From assembly GCF_035222485.1 (NCBI RefSeq), contig NW_026946671.1, positions 1,178,001 through 1,242,000 on the forward strand: a stretch of 64,000 nt of DNA, read 5' to 3'. Within the stretch, counting starts at the first letter, position 1, and the number at the start of each line of letters is the position of its first letter. The translations under genes and the position numbers were made by a program. Shown here in pieces: positions 35,670-47,540 of this stretch. Below the pieces are notes generated by a model. That model saw nothing but the letters and a program-made list of their open reading frames with translations, had not been told where the DNA came from and ran no database searches. The DNA is from Podospora pseudoanserina (Eukaryota; Ascomycota; Sordariomycetes; Sordariales; Podosporaceae).

Positions 35670-38600
35670 CTACTCCTTCCAGACATAAACAGGCACTCCA
35701 TAAACAACCACTCCCGCCGCAGTCACATATCGGAACCTACACCCCCCTTCCCTCGCCTCCGCTACCGCCTCTACCAAACTCCTCTTCTTATCCCCTCTGG
35801 CTCTCTTCCCCTTGCCTGTATTCCGCCCCTTGCCATCATCCTCCACCGCGCCCTTGGGCAAGACACCCCAGGTCTCCAGCATCCGGCCGGCAAACCGATC
35901 AATGTCTCTGTCTGTCACATCCCAGAGCGTCCCCACCACCGCTGGGCTGCCAGAGAGCATGTAATTCCACGCTGGACCAGAGGGTTCAAACTCTCCAGCT
36001 TCTGTCAGGGCCGCACTGGAACAACCCATGAGCAGAACAGCAGCCTTGCACCGATCAAGACGACGAATGGTCCTGCCACGGATATACTGCGCTCCAGACC
36101 CGTGCCCAAAATACAGCAACAAGTCCTTCTCCGCCAAAAACCTCTCAAACTCAGGCTCCGTCGGAGGTCTCGAAATGATGCTCTCAAACGATGAAAGATT
36201 CTTCTCGAGTGCCGGCCCAAAAGTCTTTTGCGTAGCCGCCAAATCCCCCGACGGATTCAAAATATACGCCCCCTTCCCCTTCCCCTTCCCAAAATCAACA
36301 TGATGCCCCTCCACATCCAACAACCCCCCCCCCCCCTCGCCCACCGGCGGCTCGCTCAACCTCTGCTCCAAAATCAACCTCCTCAAACAAGCCAAACTCG
36401 GCATCCGACTAATCGCCAACCCCTGCATGCAAGGCAGCGACTCCCAAGGAAAAACATGCAGCGCCTTATCCAGCAACAAGACTGTATGAATCCCCGTCTC
36501 CTCCTCCCCCCCCCTGCTACTCCTACTCCTCCCCTCATTCACAGCCGAATGATACCCCATCAGCGCATCAAACGTCTCCACCACCATCGAGTCAAAATCG
36601 ATCTCGTCGTACGCGTTCCTCTCGCCGTGAAACTGCAAAATGTCCACGACAAAGTACAGCAGATCGGTGAGCTCGTCGTCAAAGTCCGTGCCCGGCCTCG
36701 TCGCGTCCCCCAACCCGATAAACAGCTCGAGGATGTTCAGGTCCAGCTGCACCTTTTGACCAGCAGCAGCAGCCTTGGTCTTTTTCCCTCTCACCTGTCT
36801 TCGCGAGGGGAGATGTTTATCCATCATGGCCAAAAAGCTCTTCTGAAACCTGGCCAACAGATCCGCCTTCCGACAGTGCTGCGAAAAGATGCCCCTGAAC
36901 CCCCCGAGCCAAATCTGTTCGATGTTCTCCAGCAACTCCTTCAGCCTCTCATCCAGCGCCTCTCTCGCATTCCACCACTCCGTTTTCGCGCCCTTTTGAT
37001 TCATATCCTTTGCGCTGTGGCAAGTAGCATTAATCTCCTTGATGATATCCAACAACTCAGACCTTCCCTGCTGAAAGTTGAACACGTCGCTATCCGCATC
37101 TCGTGACGTCGCGCGTTCAAGCGGTAACCGGATAACAAACGGGTTCTGCCCAGCTTGAAGCTTGGTGATGCACAAGTCCTGATTCCCCTCGCTAAGCGCA
37201 ATCGAGATGACGTTCCAGTTCTTGGGGACAATGTCAATGTAGTCCCTCTGAATCTTGTGCAAGTCCAGCGTGAATCCCAGGCTTGATCTCCGGGAGGTGA
37301 CAGACTGCAACGCGGGCGGCCACTCGGTGCCGTCATGTCTGGGCGCGTGCTTTTCTTGGATCATCGCCTTTCTCTCCCTTCTCCAGATCAGATTTCTCGC
37401 CAGCTCGACAGAGTAAGATGTTTGAGCAGAGTGAATCGTCGCCTTGGTTCTCGAGGAGGAAGTAGCAGTGAGGAACAACCCAACATGCTGCAACATGCCA
37501 GAAATCTTGTGGATCAGCGCCGAGTCCCCGCTCTTGGACGCGACAGAATGAGCCTCAAGCAGATAATCATGTGCTTCTCTCAGGTTGTCGACGTAGACAC
37601 CTTGTGACAGGTCCTTTGCACCCTCGCCCTTGCCAGCAGCCCTCGCACCCTTCTTAGGTGACGTAGCTGCCTTCATAGGCGAGGCTTGCACTAAAGAGAG
37701 CCTCTCCATGCCCGATAGCGCCGGGAATGAAATGGTGGAATCTTGAATGACGGAAAAGACCGGATCCTGAGCCATCTGCTCCATGCTCATACCCAACAAG
37801 CACGACGCCATAGCCAGCTGCCGCGTAGGTAACAGGTCAGAAGACTTGACCGTCGTAGCAGAAGCAGCCTCACTCAAAATACTCTGAGCCCCAGCCCACT
37901 CCTTTTGCTTGAGCATCAGCACCGCTTTCTGGACGAGAATGGAAGCCCGAAGTTTCGCAAGTTGCGCATCCTCCACAACTACCACGGGTTCAGGAGCAGC
38001 AGCTGCGGCCTTAACAACCGGCTTCGCCTTCGTAGCAGCCGCCCTCGCCCCAGCAGCCCCCGTCTTCCGAACAGGCTTCTTCACCCCCCCACCACCAACC
38101 ACCTTCCTCCCCCCTACCCCTCCCCTCGCTGTCGTCCCCTTGCTCCCCTCCTCAATCTTCAACTTCTTCATCCCTCCTCCACGTCCTCCACCCCTTGTCC
38201 TTCACCAACCCCTTCACAATCCCTCCGCCCTCTCCAGCAACCAACCCCCCTTCAAATTCCCCACCCCAACACAGATCTCTGACAACCTAACCGCCAACTC
38301 GGCCGCCCCAAACCAGTTCCCTCTCCAGCAACCTCCGTAAACAGCCCCGTCGCCTTCCCCAACAACTCCCCGCCTTCTCAATCCCCCGACCTCCAAGAAA
38401 CCTCCCCATCCACCCCGCCACCGCACAGTTGTAAAACTCGCTGTCCACCTGCCCCGCAATCTTCCCCGCTTGCTCAGCATAGTACATCGTCTCCTGAAAC
38501 AAACCCAAGTGAGCGTACACGAAAGAGAGCCTCATCGTGTTCCGAAACAAGCCTTGAAACATTTTCCAAAAGGCCGGTCCAGAAGCAGCAACAGGCAGGT

Positions 38601-41600
38601 GTTGGGTTGCGGTAGCGAGGGACAGATCGGTTTGATCGGGGGAGGAGGAGGAGGAGGAGGAGGAGGAGGTGATAGAAGAAGCGACGAGCTGGGCTTCCAA
38701 CTTTACCCACTCCGCCATGATCGCCCTGACGCTTTCTCTAGAGTACACCAGCGCGTGGTGGGAGTCGCCTTTTTCTTGGGCGAGGATCGAATGCAGATAA
38801 AATGCATAGGCGACGAGTTGTTTTTTCTGGAGGCGGGTGTATGTGCTGGTAGAGGAAGTGGTGTAGGCTGTCCGGGCGGAGGCAAGGTGCTCTTCCGCTT
38901 GTTGAAAGTCGCCCAAGGCAACCGCGTGCTCAGCGCAGGCGAGGTAAAACGCGGTGGTGGTGTCCCCCGAGGCTTGCGGGCCGAGGTGTTGACGGGCCTT
39001 GGTGAAGAGCTGCTCTGCTTTTGTGGACCGGCCTAGGGTGGTGTATTGCATGGCCAAGGCAGAGTTGTGCTGAATCAGCTCTTCGGCTTTGAAGCCCTGG
39101 GCAGCGGCTACCTGGGAGATGTCTGTGACGAGCTCGAGTACAGAGGCGAGCATCTCGTCTTTGCCTTTCATCCGGAGGAAGTCCGCGATAGACTGGAGAT
39201 AGTCGAGAAGACCGGCAACATCGTCCACTTGCTTCTCCAGGGCGGCCTTGTCCTGGCATGACTTGATGATGCCCTGCCAGACAACCACGCTCTCCCGAAG
39301 GGCGCCTGCATTCTTGTATCCGTCCACTGCCGCAGCCAGACTCCCAAAGAGAGCTTTCATGTGCTGCAGATACCCAACCAGGCCTGTGTCCTCGCCCAAA
39401 TCCTCCACCTGCGAGGCGTCTTTCGCAACCGCGAGGAGTTCCTCTGCCTTATCGAGCTTCCCCAGAGCAGCACAAAGCAGACTCAGCAGCACCCTAAGCC
39501 GTCGGATCGGGTACCTCGTGGGGATGTATATCCTCAACAGCTGATCAACACAGGGGTGCTCGAGCGTGACATCCGTGTAGCTGCTTCCTGCTCTCAGCAA
39601 GACATACCTCAGTCTGTGCTCCAAAGCAGCCGCCCGTTCAGCCTCGGATAAATCGACAGTCCAATCCATCCAGACCTGCTCCATCTGCGCGATGGCCACA
39701 AGGGCCCGTGACAGCGCCTCGGTTTTTTCATCACGCTCCCAGACCGCCACCGGTGATTGTGTAGCCAGCCCCTTGGCAACCGTAGCGAGCACCCCATCCT
39801 CAAGCAAACTCGTCCTGATGGCAAAGAGCGCACTGATCGCCTCCTCTCCCCTGCCCAACCTCTTTGCCAACTCACTCTGCCTCTCCAACTTTAGAATCAA
39901 CTGCGCCTTCTCCTTCTCCTTCCCACTCCGATACTTGACACAATCCACCGACCTCCTCAGCGCCCTCAACGGACTCGGGTCCTTGGGATCCGCGATCGTC
40001 TGCCGGAGCGCATTATACTGCAGGTAGTAAAAATGCGATATCTTGACATACATCGAACTCCCTTCTCCTCCACCGTTACTACTCCCCGTATACTCCAACA
40101 ACGTGACACAATCCCCCAAAACACTATCCGTCACCTCCCACGCCATCCTCCCCTCCTCCAACCTAACCTTGACCACCAAAAAAGCCGACTCCAGATTCTG
40201 CTGCAAACTCCCCTGCAGCAGTTGTCGTCGTTGCTCATACCTCAAATAATCCTTCGTGCTGCCTTTAGGTCCAGGCGGCTTCCCCAACCATCTTAAACAA
40301 AACCTCGGCGTCTGCAACACCAACATCTCTAACTGGTCCCTCGTCCCCTTTTGCAGTGACGAAACCTCACTCTTCCTCTCCACCACCAGCACCGAAATCG
40401 CCGCCTTCCTCGCCTGCACCACATTCCCCAGCAACTCATCCAACTCGCTCATATCCCCCCTTAACGGCCCCATCATCCCCGCCACCACCTCCCCAATCAG
40501 CCCATCATCATGCAAGTACTTTGTCCTATCCTTCAGCTGGCACCCCAACAACTGCGCAGCAACAGACACCTTCTTCACAACCGACTCGGCTGACCCTCCC
40601 CCCCCAATCATATCCCTCAACCTAACCCCCCACCCTACCGCCTCCTTCACCAATCCCCCCTCCTTCGCAAGCGTAGCCAAAGTCTGATAAATCATCGCAA
40701 GCGGCATCCTCGATCCCACCTTCGGCTTGAGATTCAGCCCCCTCACCCGGGTATCAACCCTCTCCCAGGCCCCCACAACAACCTTATAACTCGTCTTCGC
40801 ATCGGCCGCCGTCCTCCTTATAAACGCGCCCAAAAATCTCGACAACGGCACCATCACCTCCTTCTCGACATCCCCCCGATGCTTCACCATCTCCCACCAC
40901 TGCAACCTCATCTCCAGCCCCAAAACCTGCAGCTCCAGCGCTGTGCCGGGGGAGACACTCAGCCTCTGCTCCGTAGCAACCCCATCATCCTTACCCGACA
41001 CACTCGGGCAAAGCGCCAGCAGACACTGAGCCGCAGTCTCCATCTGCCTTCCCAGTTTCCCCTTGTCCGCCCCCTTTTCCGCGGCAGCCTGCAGCAGCAA
41101 CCTGACTGGGGAACAAGTCTTGTCATATCCCAAATGCGCCACCACCGCCTCTATCGCAGAGGGCTTCTTCCCCAGCCCCAACACCCTCAACGCCTGGATC
41201 TGCGTCGTGACGGCCAGCAGCAGCGCCGGACCGGACAGCTTGACAGAGCCAAAGTCAAGAATCTCGGAAAACGCCTCCGCCGTGGTTTTCGGCTCTGTCA
41301 CTGGCGCCTTCTTCTCATTCCCCGACAAAGTCTCCAATCTTCTCTTCAGGGTTCTCAGTTCCCGAATAGCCTGCTCGTGCAAACCAAGTGTGATCAACCT
41401 GCTCACCAGAGCAGAAATCCCACTCTCGAGCTGGAGCTCCGGCAGCGTGACCTTTCCCGCGGTGACAATCTGCCTCAATGTACTCAGCGCAACGCGCGCG
41501 CATTCGACTAGCGATAACAAATTCGGGGAAGAACCCAACAGGTTCGGCTTGGAAGGTGATCGCACATGTCGCGGGACAGAGGGGGACGTCGACTGCCGAT

Positions 41601-42117
41601 TCAACGGGCGGGGTTGGAGGGGTGAGATCGGTGCTGAGCTCGTTCGTCGTAACGTCTGCCTTGTCGTCGCGGTTTTGACTAATGACGGCGACGGCGGGGG
41701 CTCTTCTGTTGCGGGGGTGACAGTAGATGAAGCTTTGGCTGCTTCCGACAGGGCTTTCAGCGCGGCATTGATGACCTGCGTCGCGAGGGTGGCTTTGTCA
41801 CGGCTTGAGAGACCGCCGGCGGTATCTACTGGGGGGTTTGGGGCGGGAGTCTTGCCCCGGCGGGAGGGTGCTCGGGATACATTTGAGGTAGCAGTATTAG
41901 CCCGCGATCGAGCAGTCGCGGCGCGGGAGGTTGTTCGTGACGGTGGCTCGTCCACTGCAGGTGTGCTGCTGCCGCTGCTGCTCTCTTCTTTTGGGAGGAG
42001 TAAACTCTTCAACAACGCAGACGTCGCGGGGGTGCACGTCGCGACCGAGGCAACAGCGCTGCGGACGGCGGCAGCAGCCGTTTGACTGGTGGTGGCGTTG
42101 TTGTTGTTTGTATCCAT
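35670..42117 (-). CDS. ESP1: separase (frame interrupted at ~38.17-38.37 kb)
   Basis: Separase is the cysteine protease that cleaves cohesin at anaphase. Two long same-strand frames make up the gene: 42117-38287 (1276 aa) and 38171-35670 (833 aa), together about the length expected of fungal separases. The first begins with a Ser/Ala/Thr-rich stretch and is otherwise a long helical-repeat (TPR-like) region. The second ends in the caspase-like protease domain with catalytic His in LYFGHGSG (residue 690 of that piece, codon 36102-36104) and catalytic Cys in LLMGCSSAAL (residue 717), followed by PAVVGTLWDVTDRDIDRF. No GT-AG intron with a branch site joins the two frames. Instead the linker reads sensibly only if several C/G runs are each one base longer (see findings). 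I think one functional gene is present and the consensus is faulty, but a genuine break is possible. Confidence 0.88.
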
Positions 42118-42741
42118 TACGAAGGGAAAAAAGAGAAAATGTCTGCTTGTTGCTGTCGATTTACAAACGAGTTTCTGATTTCCTAATCATATCATTTCTA
42201 ATCGCAATTGTCGCAAAACAGCCAAAAGCGAGGTCGCAATTCGTTAAAACATCTGTCTCCTCTAAACAAACGACCAAAAAGATGGTGGGGGGAGGGGAAA
42301 AGAAAGTTGTTGACGTCGATACGAAGTGATGGGAGTTATCAAGACAAGAAGACAAGGATGTTGTCGAAGAAGTGGGTGGGCGAGTGATGTCGTCTGGCGT
42401 GGAGGCAGTGGACTGGATGGACGGGTTTGAATGTGTTTCCTACCACCCAGAATGGGGCTCGCCAAGAGATTATTGACTCCACGGAGAAAAGTCGGTGCAT
42501 GCTGGGTGGTTGACCAGGCAACAATCTAGCCTTCTCCACACTTGTTGCCTGCCGGGAAAAGAAACGTTCAGATGGGGTGGGGTGCTTTCTCCTGCAGGGG
42601 TTGGTTGAACAGCCGTTGGTGGGATCCATTCGTGTTCAAAGTTTTGATCTTCAACTTCAACGTCTTCAACCTCCACCACCACCACCACCGACCAGCTCAA
42701 TTCGCGATCCCACCAACCGCCCTCTCGATCCGCTAGTCAAA
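42118..42741. promoter_or_regulatory. divergent intergenic region, separase / small membrane protein
   Basis: 624 bp separates the two start codons and must serve both promoters. A CA/CCACC-rich leader precedes the rightward gene. No other feature seen. Confidence 0.5.
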
Positions 42742-43397
42742 ATGTACCGCCCAACCCTCCGCCTCACCCTCCTTACCCCCCTCCTCTCCCAAACGACAGC
42801 GACCCCTCTTCTCCAAGCCACCACAGCCCTCCCCTCTCGGGCATCTAGCACAGTCACCGAACCATCCTTCTGGCGCTCCATGATCCCCAAGCCCCTCCGA
42901 AAGGACAACCACCACCGCTCCCTCCCCGCCCAAAAACAACCCCCCAAAAAAGACTGGAACCCCGCCACATTCTTCATCTGCATCTTCCTCTTCATCGGCT
43001 CCATGTCCATCCAGCAAATCGCCCTCCGCAAAGACTACGAAGCCTTCACCCGCCAGTCCGACGCCCGCATCTCCCTCCTCCGCGAAGTAGTCGAAAAACT
43101 CCAATCCGGCCAAGACGTCGACGTGGAAAAGGTCTTGGGCACAGGTGATCCAGAACGCGAAAAAGAGTGGGATGAAGGTTTGTTTTTTATACCAGAGAAC
43201 AGGTGAAAGCAAACAAAACACTGACACAGACACTATTCATAGTCCTCAAAGAAATCGAGCGCGAGGAGGCTACACGAAAGAGACAGCAGGCAGAAGCTGC
43301 TGCTGCCGCTGCTGCTCAGGTCAAAGCTGATGCTGAAGCTGCTGCTGCAAGACGCCCAGCCCCCAAATCTGCTCTTTCAAGCCAAGGCTTCTTCTAG
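42742..43397 (+). CDS. small single-pass, probably mitochondrial membrane protein
   Basis: Exons 42742-43177 and 43243-43397 (intron 65 nt, branch CTGAC) give 196 aa. The N-terminus (MYRPTLRLTLLTPLLSQTT) is Arg/Ser/Thr/Leu-rich with no acidic residues, suggesting a mitochondrial presequence. One transmembrane helix, FFICIFLFIGSMSIQQIAL, lies near residues 76-95. It is followed by a charged helical region (LRKDYEAFTRQSDARISLLREVV) and a C-terminal Glu/Arg/Gln-Ala coiled coil ending in SQGFF. One membrane helix plus coiled coil recalls inner-membrane assembly factors, but I see no specific family motif, so the function is unassigned. It converges on the sirtuin gene with only 53 bp between stops. 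Confidence 0.85.
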
Positions 43398-43450
43398 CAA
43401 GCTAAACACCCCCATTTCTTGAGGTGCGCGCGGTATATTTCTACAAAAAT

Positions 43451-44671
43451 CTATGACAAGAAATCCTTAAAAACCTCTGCGGGATTTGCTCGCTCAAAGG
43501 CCACCGCATAAGGCGCATCATGATGGTGGTGGTGGCGGCGGCTCCGAGCTTCCGGTTTGCGCATTGCCTGAACGAGGGCTGGCAATAGGCTCTCGGTGGA
43601 TATCTCGGTTCTCACCCCCTGACCCCCTGCCTGCTTCGGATCCAAATCGGTGAAAAAGGCCTCTTCCCCTCTCACACCGCCCATGTTTATCACTGCAATG
43701 GGCATCCCTCTGTCTTTGGCGCGCTTGGCTAGCCGCCAGGCAGAGTATGTCGCGAGAGAGGTACCCATCACGAGCAACCTGCCGGCGTTATCGATGGTCT
43801 TGTCAGCGTCATGCTTGACTTCGGGAGAGATGCTGTCGCCAAACATGACCACAGCCGGCTTCAATATACCGGCATTGCTGATGGGCTCCAATGCGCCGTC
43901 CTGATCTACCTTGACCACACCCTTGGTGCCATCTGCCAATGGTGGTGGGCGAGTCAGGCATGTTGGACAGGCTGGATACCGAAAGGTGGTGTATGGCGCG
44001 CCGGGGACCTCAACATCGCCATCGGCGTTCATCTTGACGCCCCGCGTCCGCTTCTCGTTTGGGTCCTCGGTTTCTAATGCTCCAGAGGAGATGGCTTCTT
44101 TCAGAAAGTCTTTCCAAACCGGATTCAATCTGGCTAACTCGGTTTGAAAGACATCTCTCGGGTACTCATTTCGGCAGGTGATGCAGACGGCAGACCGGAG
44201 ATAGCCGTGGAGTTCAACTGTGGGCATGTCCGGGTGGGCTCGAGGGTGGAACGAGTCGACGTTTTGAGTGATGACGCCTTTCACGACACCAAGTTTCCCG
44301 AGGTCTCGGATGGCGTAGTGGCCAGAGTTGGGGTTGGCCATGCTCATGGTCGTCCAGCCGAGGAAGCTTCTCGCCCAGTATCGCTTTCTGGTCTCATGGC
44401 TGGAGATGAACTCGTGGTGGTAGATGGGGCGGTGAGTCTTGTTGACGCGATAGGTGCCCTTGACGCCTCGGTAATCGGCCAGTCCGCTTGCTACTGAGAG
44501 GCCGGCGCCGGTGAGGACGACTGTTGAGGGGGGTAGGCCTGATGGGGGTGGGTTGTGGAAGAACTCTTGGAGGGCGGTGATGGCGCCGGGGAGGGTGGAT
44601 GCTGATGGGGGGATGATGTTTGGTGGTGGGAGGAGATCTCGGTAGGGGATTCGCATGAATGAGGTTGGCAT
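43451..44671 (-). CDS. class II sirtuin (SIRT4-like NAD-dependent deacylase)
   Basis: The single exon encodes 406 aa. The Rossmann NAD-binding motif is VVLTGAGLSVASGLADYRG (residues ~51-69). TQNVD is at 135-139 and the catalytic His in ELHG at 155. Zinc-binding CxxC pairs are C163/C166 and C235/C238, with a long Asp/Glu/Gly insert between them. Later motifs are KPAVVMFGDSI and VMGTSLATYSAWRL. The DYRG and FHPRAHP variants point to class II, the SIRT4 group, which is usually mitochondrial. A presequence is not obvious, though the N-terminus is basic and Pro-rich. A His-rich RRHHHHHDA stretch lies near the C-terminus. Confidence 0.9.
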   Translation of the reverse strand: MPTSFMRIPYRDLLPPPNIIPPSASTLPGAITALQEFFHNPPPSGLPPSTVVLTGAGLSVASGLADYRGVKGTYRVNKTHRPIYHHEFISSHETRKRYWARSFLGWTTMSMANPNSGHYAIRDLGKLGVVKGVITQNVDSFHPRAHPDMPTVELHGYLRSAVCITCRNEYPRDVFQTELARLNPVWKDFLKEAISSGALETEDPNEKRTRGVKMNADGDVEVPGAPYTTFRYPACPTCLTRPPPLADGTKGVVKVDQDGALEPISNAGILKPAVVMFGDSISPEVKHDADKTIDNAGRLLVMGTSLATYSAWRLAKRAKDRGMPIAVINMGGVRGEEAFFTDLDPKQAGGQGVRTEISTESLLPALVQAMRKPEARSRRHHHHHDAPYAVAFERANPAEVFKDFLS

Positions 44672-45346
44672 TGTTGGGTGGGAATAGATGAGACTAGATG
44701 AGACTAGGTGAGACTAGATCCAATGAGACTACAACCAAGATGGAGACGGGAGATGTAACCGAGATATCAGATCTTTTGATATTTAGCTGATAAAAGACGT
44801 CATGACATCAAATGGAAAGATGCGGCTGAAGACACGGCACTTCCCACCACTTCCCCCAGAATGTGAAGTGCGGGGCAGAGCTTAGCGTCCTTCGCTTGGC
44901 TGCTTGGCTGCTGTGGGATTCCGTTGAACCCCTGTTAGATGGCGCTAATCCATTGAATGCAGCCATCTTCAGGGCACTGCAATTGGGGATGCAGCTTTGA
45001 GTGGTCGGTGGTGCGATGTCGGGCCATTCTTTTCGAGCACCTCATTCTCATGTGGGTGTCCACCACCTCTCTTTTTTTTTTTTTTCAGATCCTAAAAGTT
45101 TGAGATAAGCAGTTTTCTTCTTGTTGATACTCACCTTTTGTGTAAATTTCTTTGGTGTTTTATGGGTCGATAAGTGACATTTTGTTTCATTCTCTTCCTC
45201 TCGCTCCCTCAAGTCGCTCCATTATCAACCGACCGACCGACCGACCTCTCCGAAGAAGCCGTTATTTACAATATTTGCCATTGAACACGATTACTGGGGC
45301 GGTTCAAGACGCAATATCAACTCTCTCTCACCTCCTGTAACCCCAG
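44672..45346. promoter_or_regulatory. divergent intergenic region, sirtuin / CDF transporter
   Basis: 675 bp between start codons holds both promoters. Short direct repeats of GATGAGACTAG occur near 44688-44725, a T13 tract near 45072, and four tandem ACCG units in the transporter leader near 45226-45243. Confidence 0.5.
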
Positions 45347-46931
45347 ATGCTCGGCTGTAGGCCATGTCCGGGATTGCGCATCTGTGCGACGACGTCTCCG
45401 GTAGCAGCGTCGTCACGGCTCCGTCTAACAAGACAGGCACGGAGCTATCATCCTCCATTATTATTTCAATTTAGCCCGAGAACACATCACCCACTTCGGC
45501 CACCACCACCACCCCTACAACGACGCGTGTACTACACTGCCCTCTCCCCAGCCTCCAGGGTGGCCTTTTCCGACCGTTCTTTTCATCCCAATTCCTCCTT
45601 CTCCACAACAGACAATTACTTCTCTACAACAAGACCAACAACGTCGTCATCGCCACCACAATCACCCCTGAAAATGGGTCAACAACACCGCACTCACGCC
45701 GGCCACAGTCACGGCCACCACCACCACCACCACGACAACATCTACCTCACCTCCCAAAACAAATCCGACGCCGGTGTCCGCATCACCAGAATAGGCCTCT
45801 ATTCCAACCTCGGCATGGCCATCGCCAAAGGCCTAGGAGGCTACGCCTTCAACTCCCAATCCATGGTCGCCGACGCCTGGCACTCCCTCACCGATTTGGC
45901 GTCTGACGTCCTCACCCTCGCGACCGTGTCCTGGTCCCTCCGCCCACCAACGGCCAACTTCCCGATGGGCTTTGGAAAAGTCGAGAGTCTCGGCTCGCTG
46001 GGGGTGTCTAGCATGTTGCTTTTTGGAGGAATATTCATGTGCATGTCCAGCTGCGAGACTCTCTACGCTCACATAATGTTGGATCCCGCCGCGGCGGCAG
46101 AGGCGCTGTCACATGGACATGGTCATCACCATCATGGGCATGGGCATGGTCATAGTCATGGAGGAGGAGCGCCGAGTCTACACGCTGCTTGGCTTGCGGC
46201 TGGTACGGTGGCTGTTAAGGAGTGGTTGTATCATGCCAGTGCGTATATGTCCCCTTCCCCTTCCCCCCCCCCTTTCCCATCCCGGCACTGACCAACCTTT
46301 TTTTCCCCATGCAACAGCAATGAAAGTAGCCCGCGAAAGAAAATCCTCCGTCCTAGCGTCAAACGCGGTACATCACAGGGTTGACTCTTTAACCGGCATC
46401 GTAACCCTCCTTGCCATCCTCGGAGCGAACTTTTTGTCGAATGCGGCCTGGCTTGACCCCGTTGGCGGGCTGTTGATCTCTTTACTTGTCATCAAAGCTG
46501 GGTTGAGCAATACACTCTCTGCGCTGTACGAGCTCGCTGATCGGTCTATTGATGAGGAAGTTCGCAGTTCGATCAAGTCACAGGTTTCAAAGAGTATTGG
46601 AGAGCTAGGGGAGTCGGGGAACGTGGAGTTGACGGACGTGAGCGGGGTCAAGTCGGGGCAGAACTATCTTGTTGATTTGGAGCTGGGGGTTCCGGGGGAT
46701 TGGACGGTGGAGCAGGTGAGACAAGTGGAGGAGAAGGTTAGGGAAAGGGTCGGGGGGAAGGTGAGGGGGGTGAGGAGGGTTAGAGTGAGGTTTGTTCCTA
46801 CAGGGCTGGAAGGGGGAAGGGGGCTGGGGGAGGAGTTTATTGCTGGGGAGGTTAGTGCTAGGAGTAGTCCTGAGCCCGAGGAGGAGGGGAATGGGCATGA
46901 TCATGGGCATGAGCATAAGAAGGAGTTGTAA
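45347..46931 (+). CDS. cation diffusion facilitator, mitochondrial MMT1/2-like
   Basis: Exons 45347-46238 and 46318-46931 (intron 79 nt, GTGCGT donor, CTGAC branch) encode 501 aa. CDF proteins export divalent metals by proton exchange, and the MMT group acts on mitochondrial iron (known). The first ~105 residues are Arg/Ser/Pro-rich and look like a presequence. An in-frame ATG at 45674 (MGQQHRTHAGHSHGHHHHHHD) is an alternative start. Metal-site motifs are DAWHSLTDLASD in TM2 and NAVHHRVDSLTG in TM5, both matching MMT-type transporters. The TM4-TM5 side carries a strongly His/Gly-rich loop (HGHGHHHHGHGHGHSHGG). The cytosol/matrix-side C-terminal domain is present and ends in another His/Asp-rich tail. 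Converges on the aminopeptidase. Confidence 0.92.
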
Positions 46932-47540
46932 AGGGGAAAGGAGGGGAGGAGTATTGTATGGCATGACAACAGCAGGCTGGGGAAAGAATGGGGGCGGCTG
47001 GAATACTCGCCCACTGAAGGCCTGGGTTACTTGCACATACTTGTTTACTTTACTTTTACTGTACTTAGTTACTAGATTTATATAGCAGGACACAGCTGAC
47101 AAACAGAACATGAAAAATTTGATACCCTAACCGCAACTGTACACAAGCAAGCATGGGTGATATTGAGCATGGGATTGACACTACCGGTACAGCTAATCAT
47201 GGACGCGATTCTTCTTCGCAGATGAGCAACTGTGAGCTCGATCTATTCTGATGTCCAGCTCCCAAAATGCTTCTTCAGATCAATGACACACAAGCACACG
47301 CGCAGGCAAACGTCATTCTTGTCCCACCAAGCAAGGCTTCCCCCCTGTCACGTCCAAGCACATGGCATTCAGGGACACACCCTTCACAACAAGAGAGTAG
47401 ATAAACCAAGCCTCTCATTTCAGGGGCTACCCAGGTACATATCGACAGCTACAGCTACTCAACAAACCCCCCATCCCACATCCCATACCCCATAACCCCA
47501 TAACCCCATAATCCCATAATCCCATACTGCCTTCTACCCC
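46932..47540. other. convergent intergenic region with CCCATAA-type repeat
   Basis: This is shared 3' flanking DNA of the CDF transporter and aminopeptidase genes. Its right end holds a short CCCATA(A/C) tandem tract (47471-47528). No gene seen. Confidence 0.55.
47471..47528. repeat. CCCATA/CCCATAA-type minisatellite
   Basis: About seven imperfect 7-8 nt units (CCCATACC, CCATAACC, CCATAATC) lie just beyond the aminopeptidase stop. They resemble but do not match fungal telomere repeats. Confidence 0.75.

Noticed and set aside
38172-38371. Intron joining the two separase frames
   Set aside because: No GTNNGT donor with CTAAC/CTGAC-like branch occurs on the coding strand there, and conserved-looking sequence spans the interval in shifting frames.
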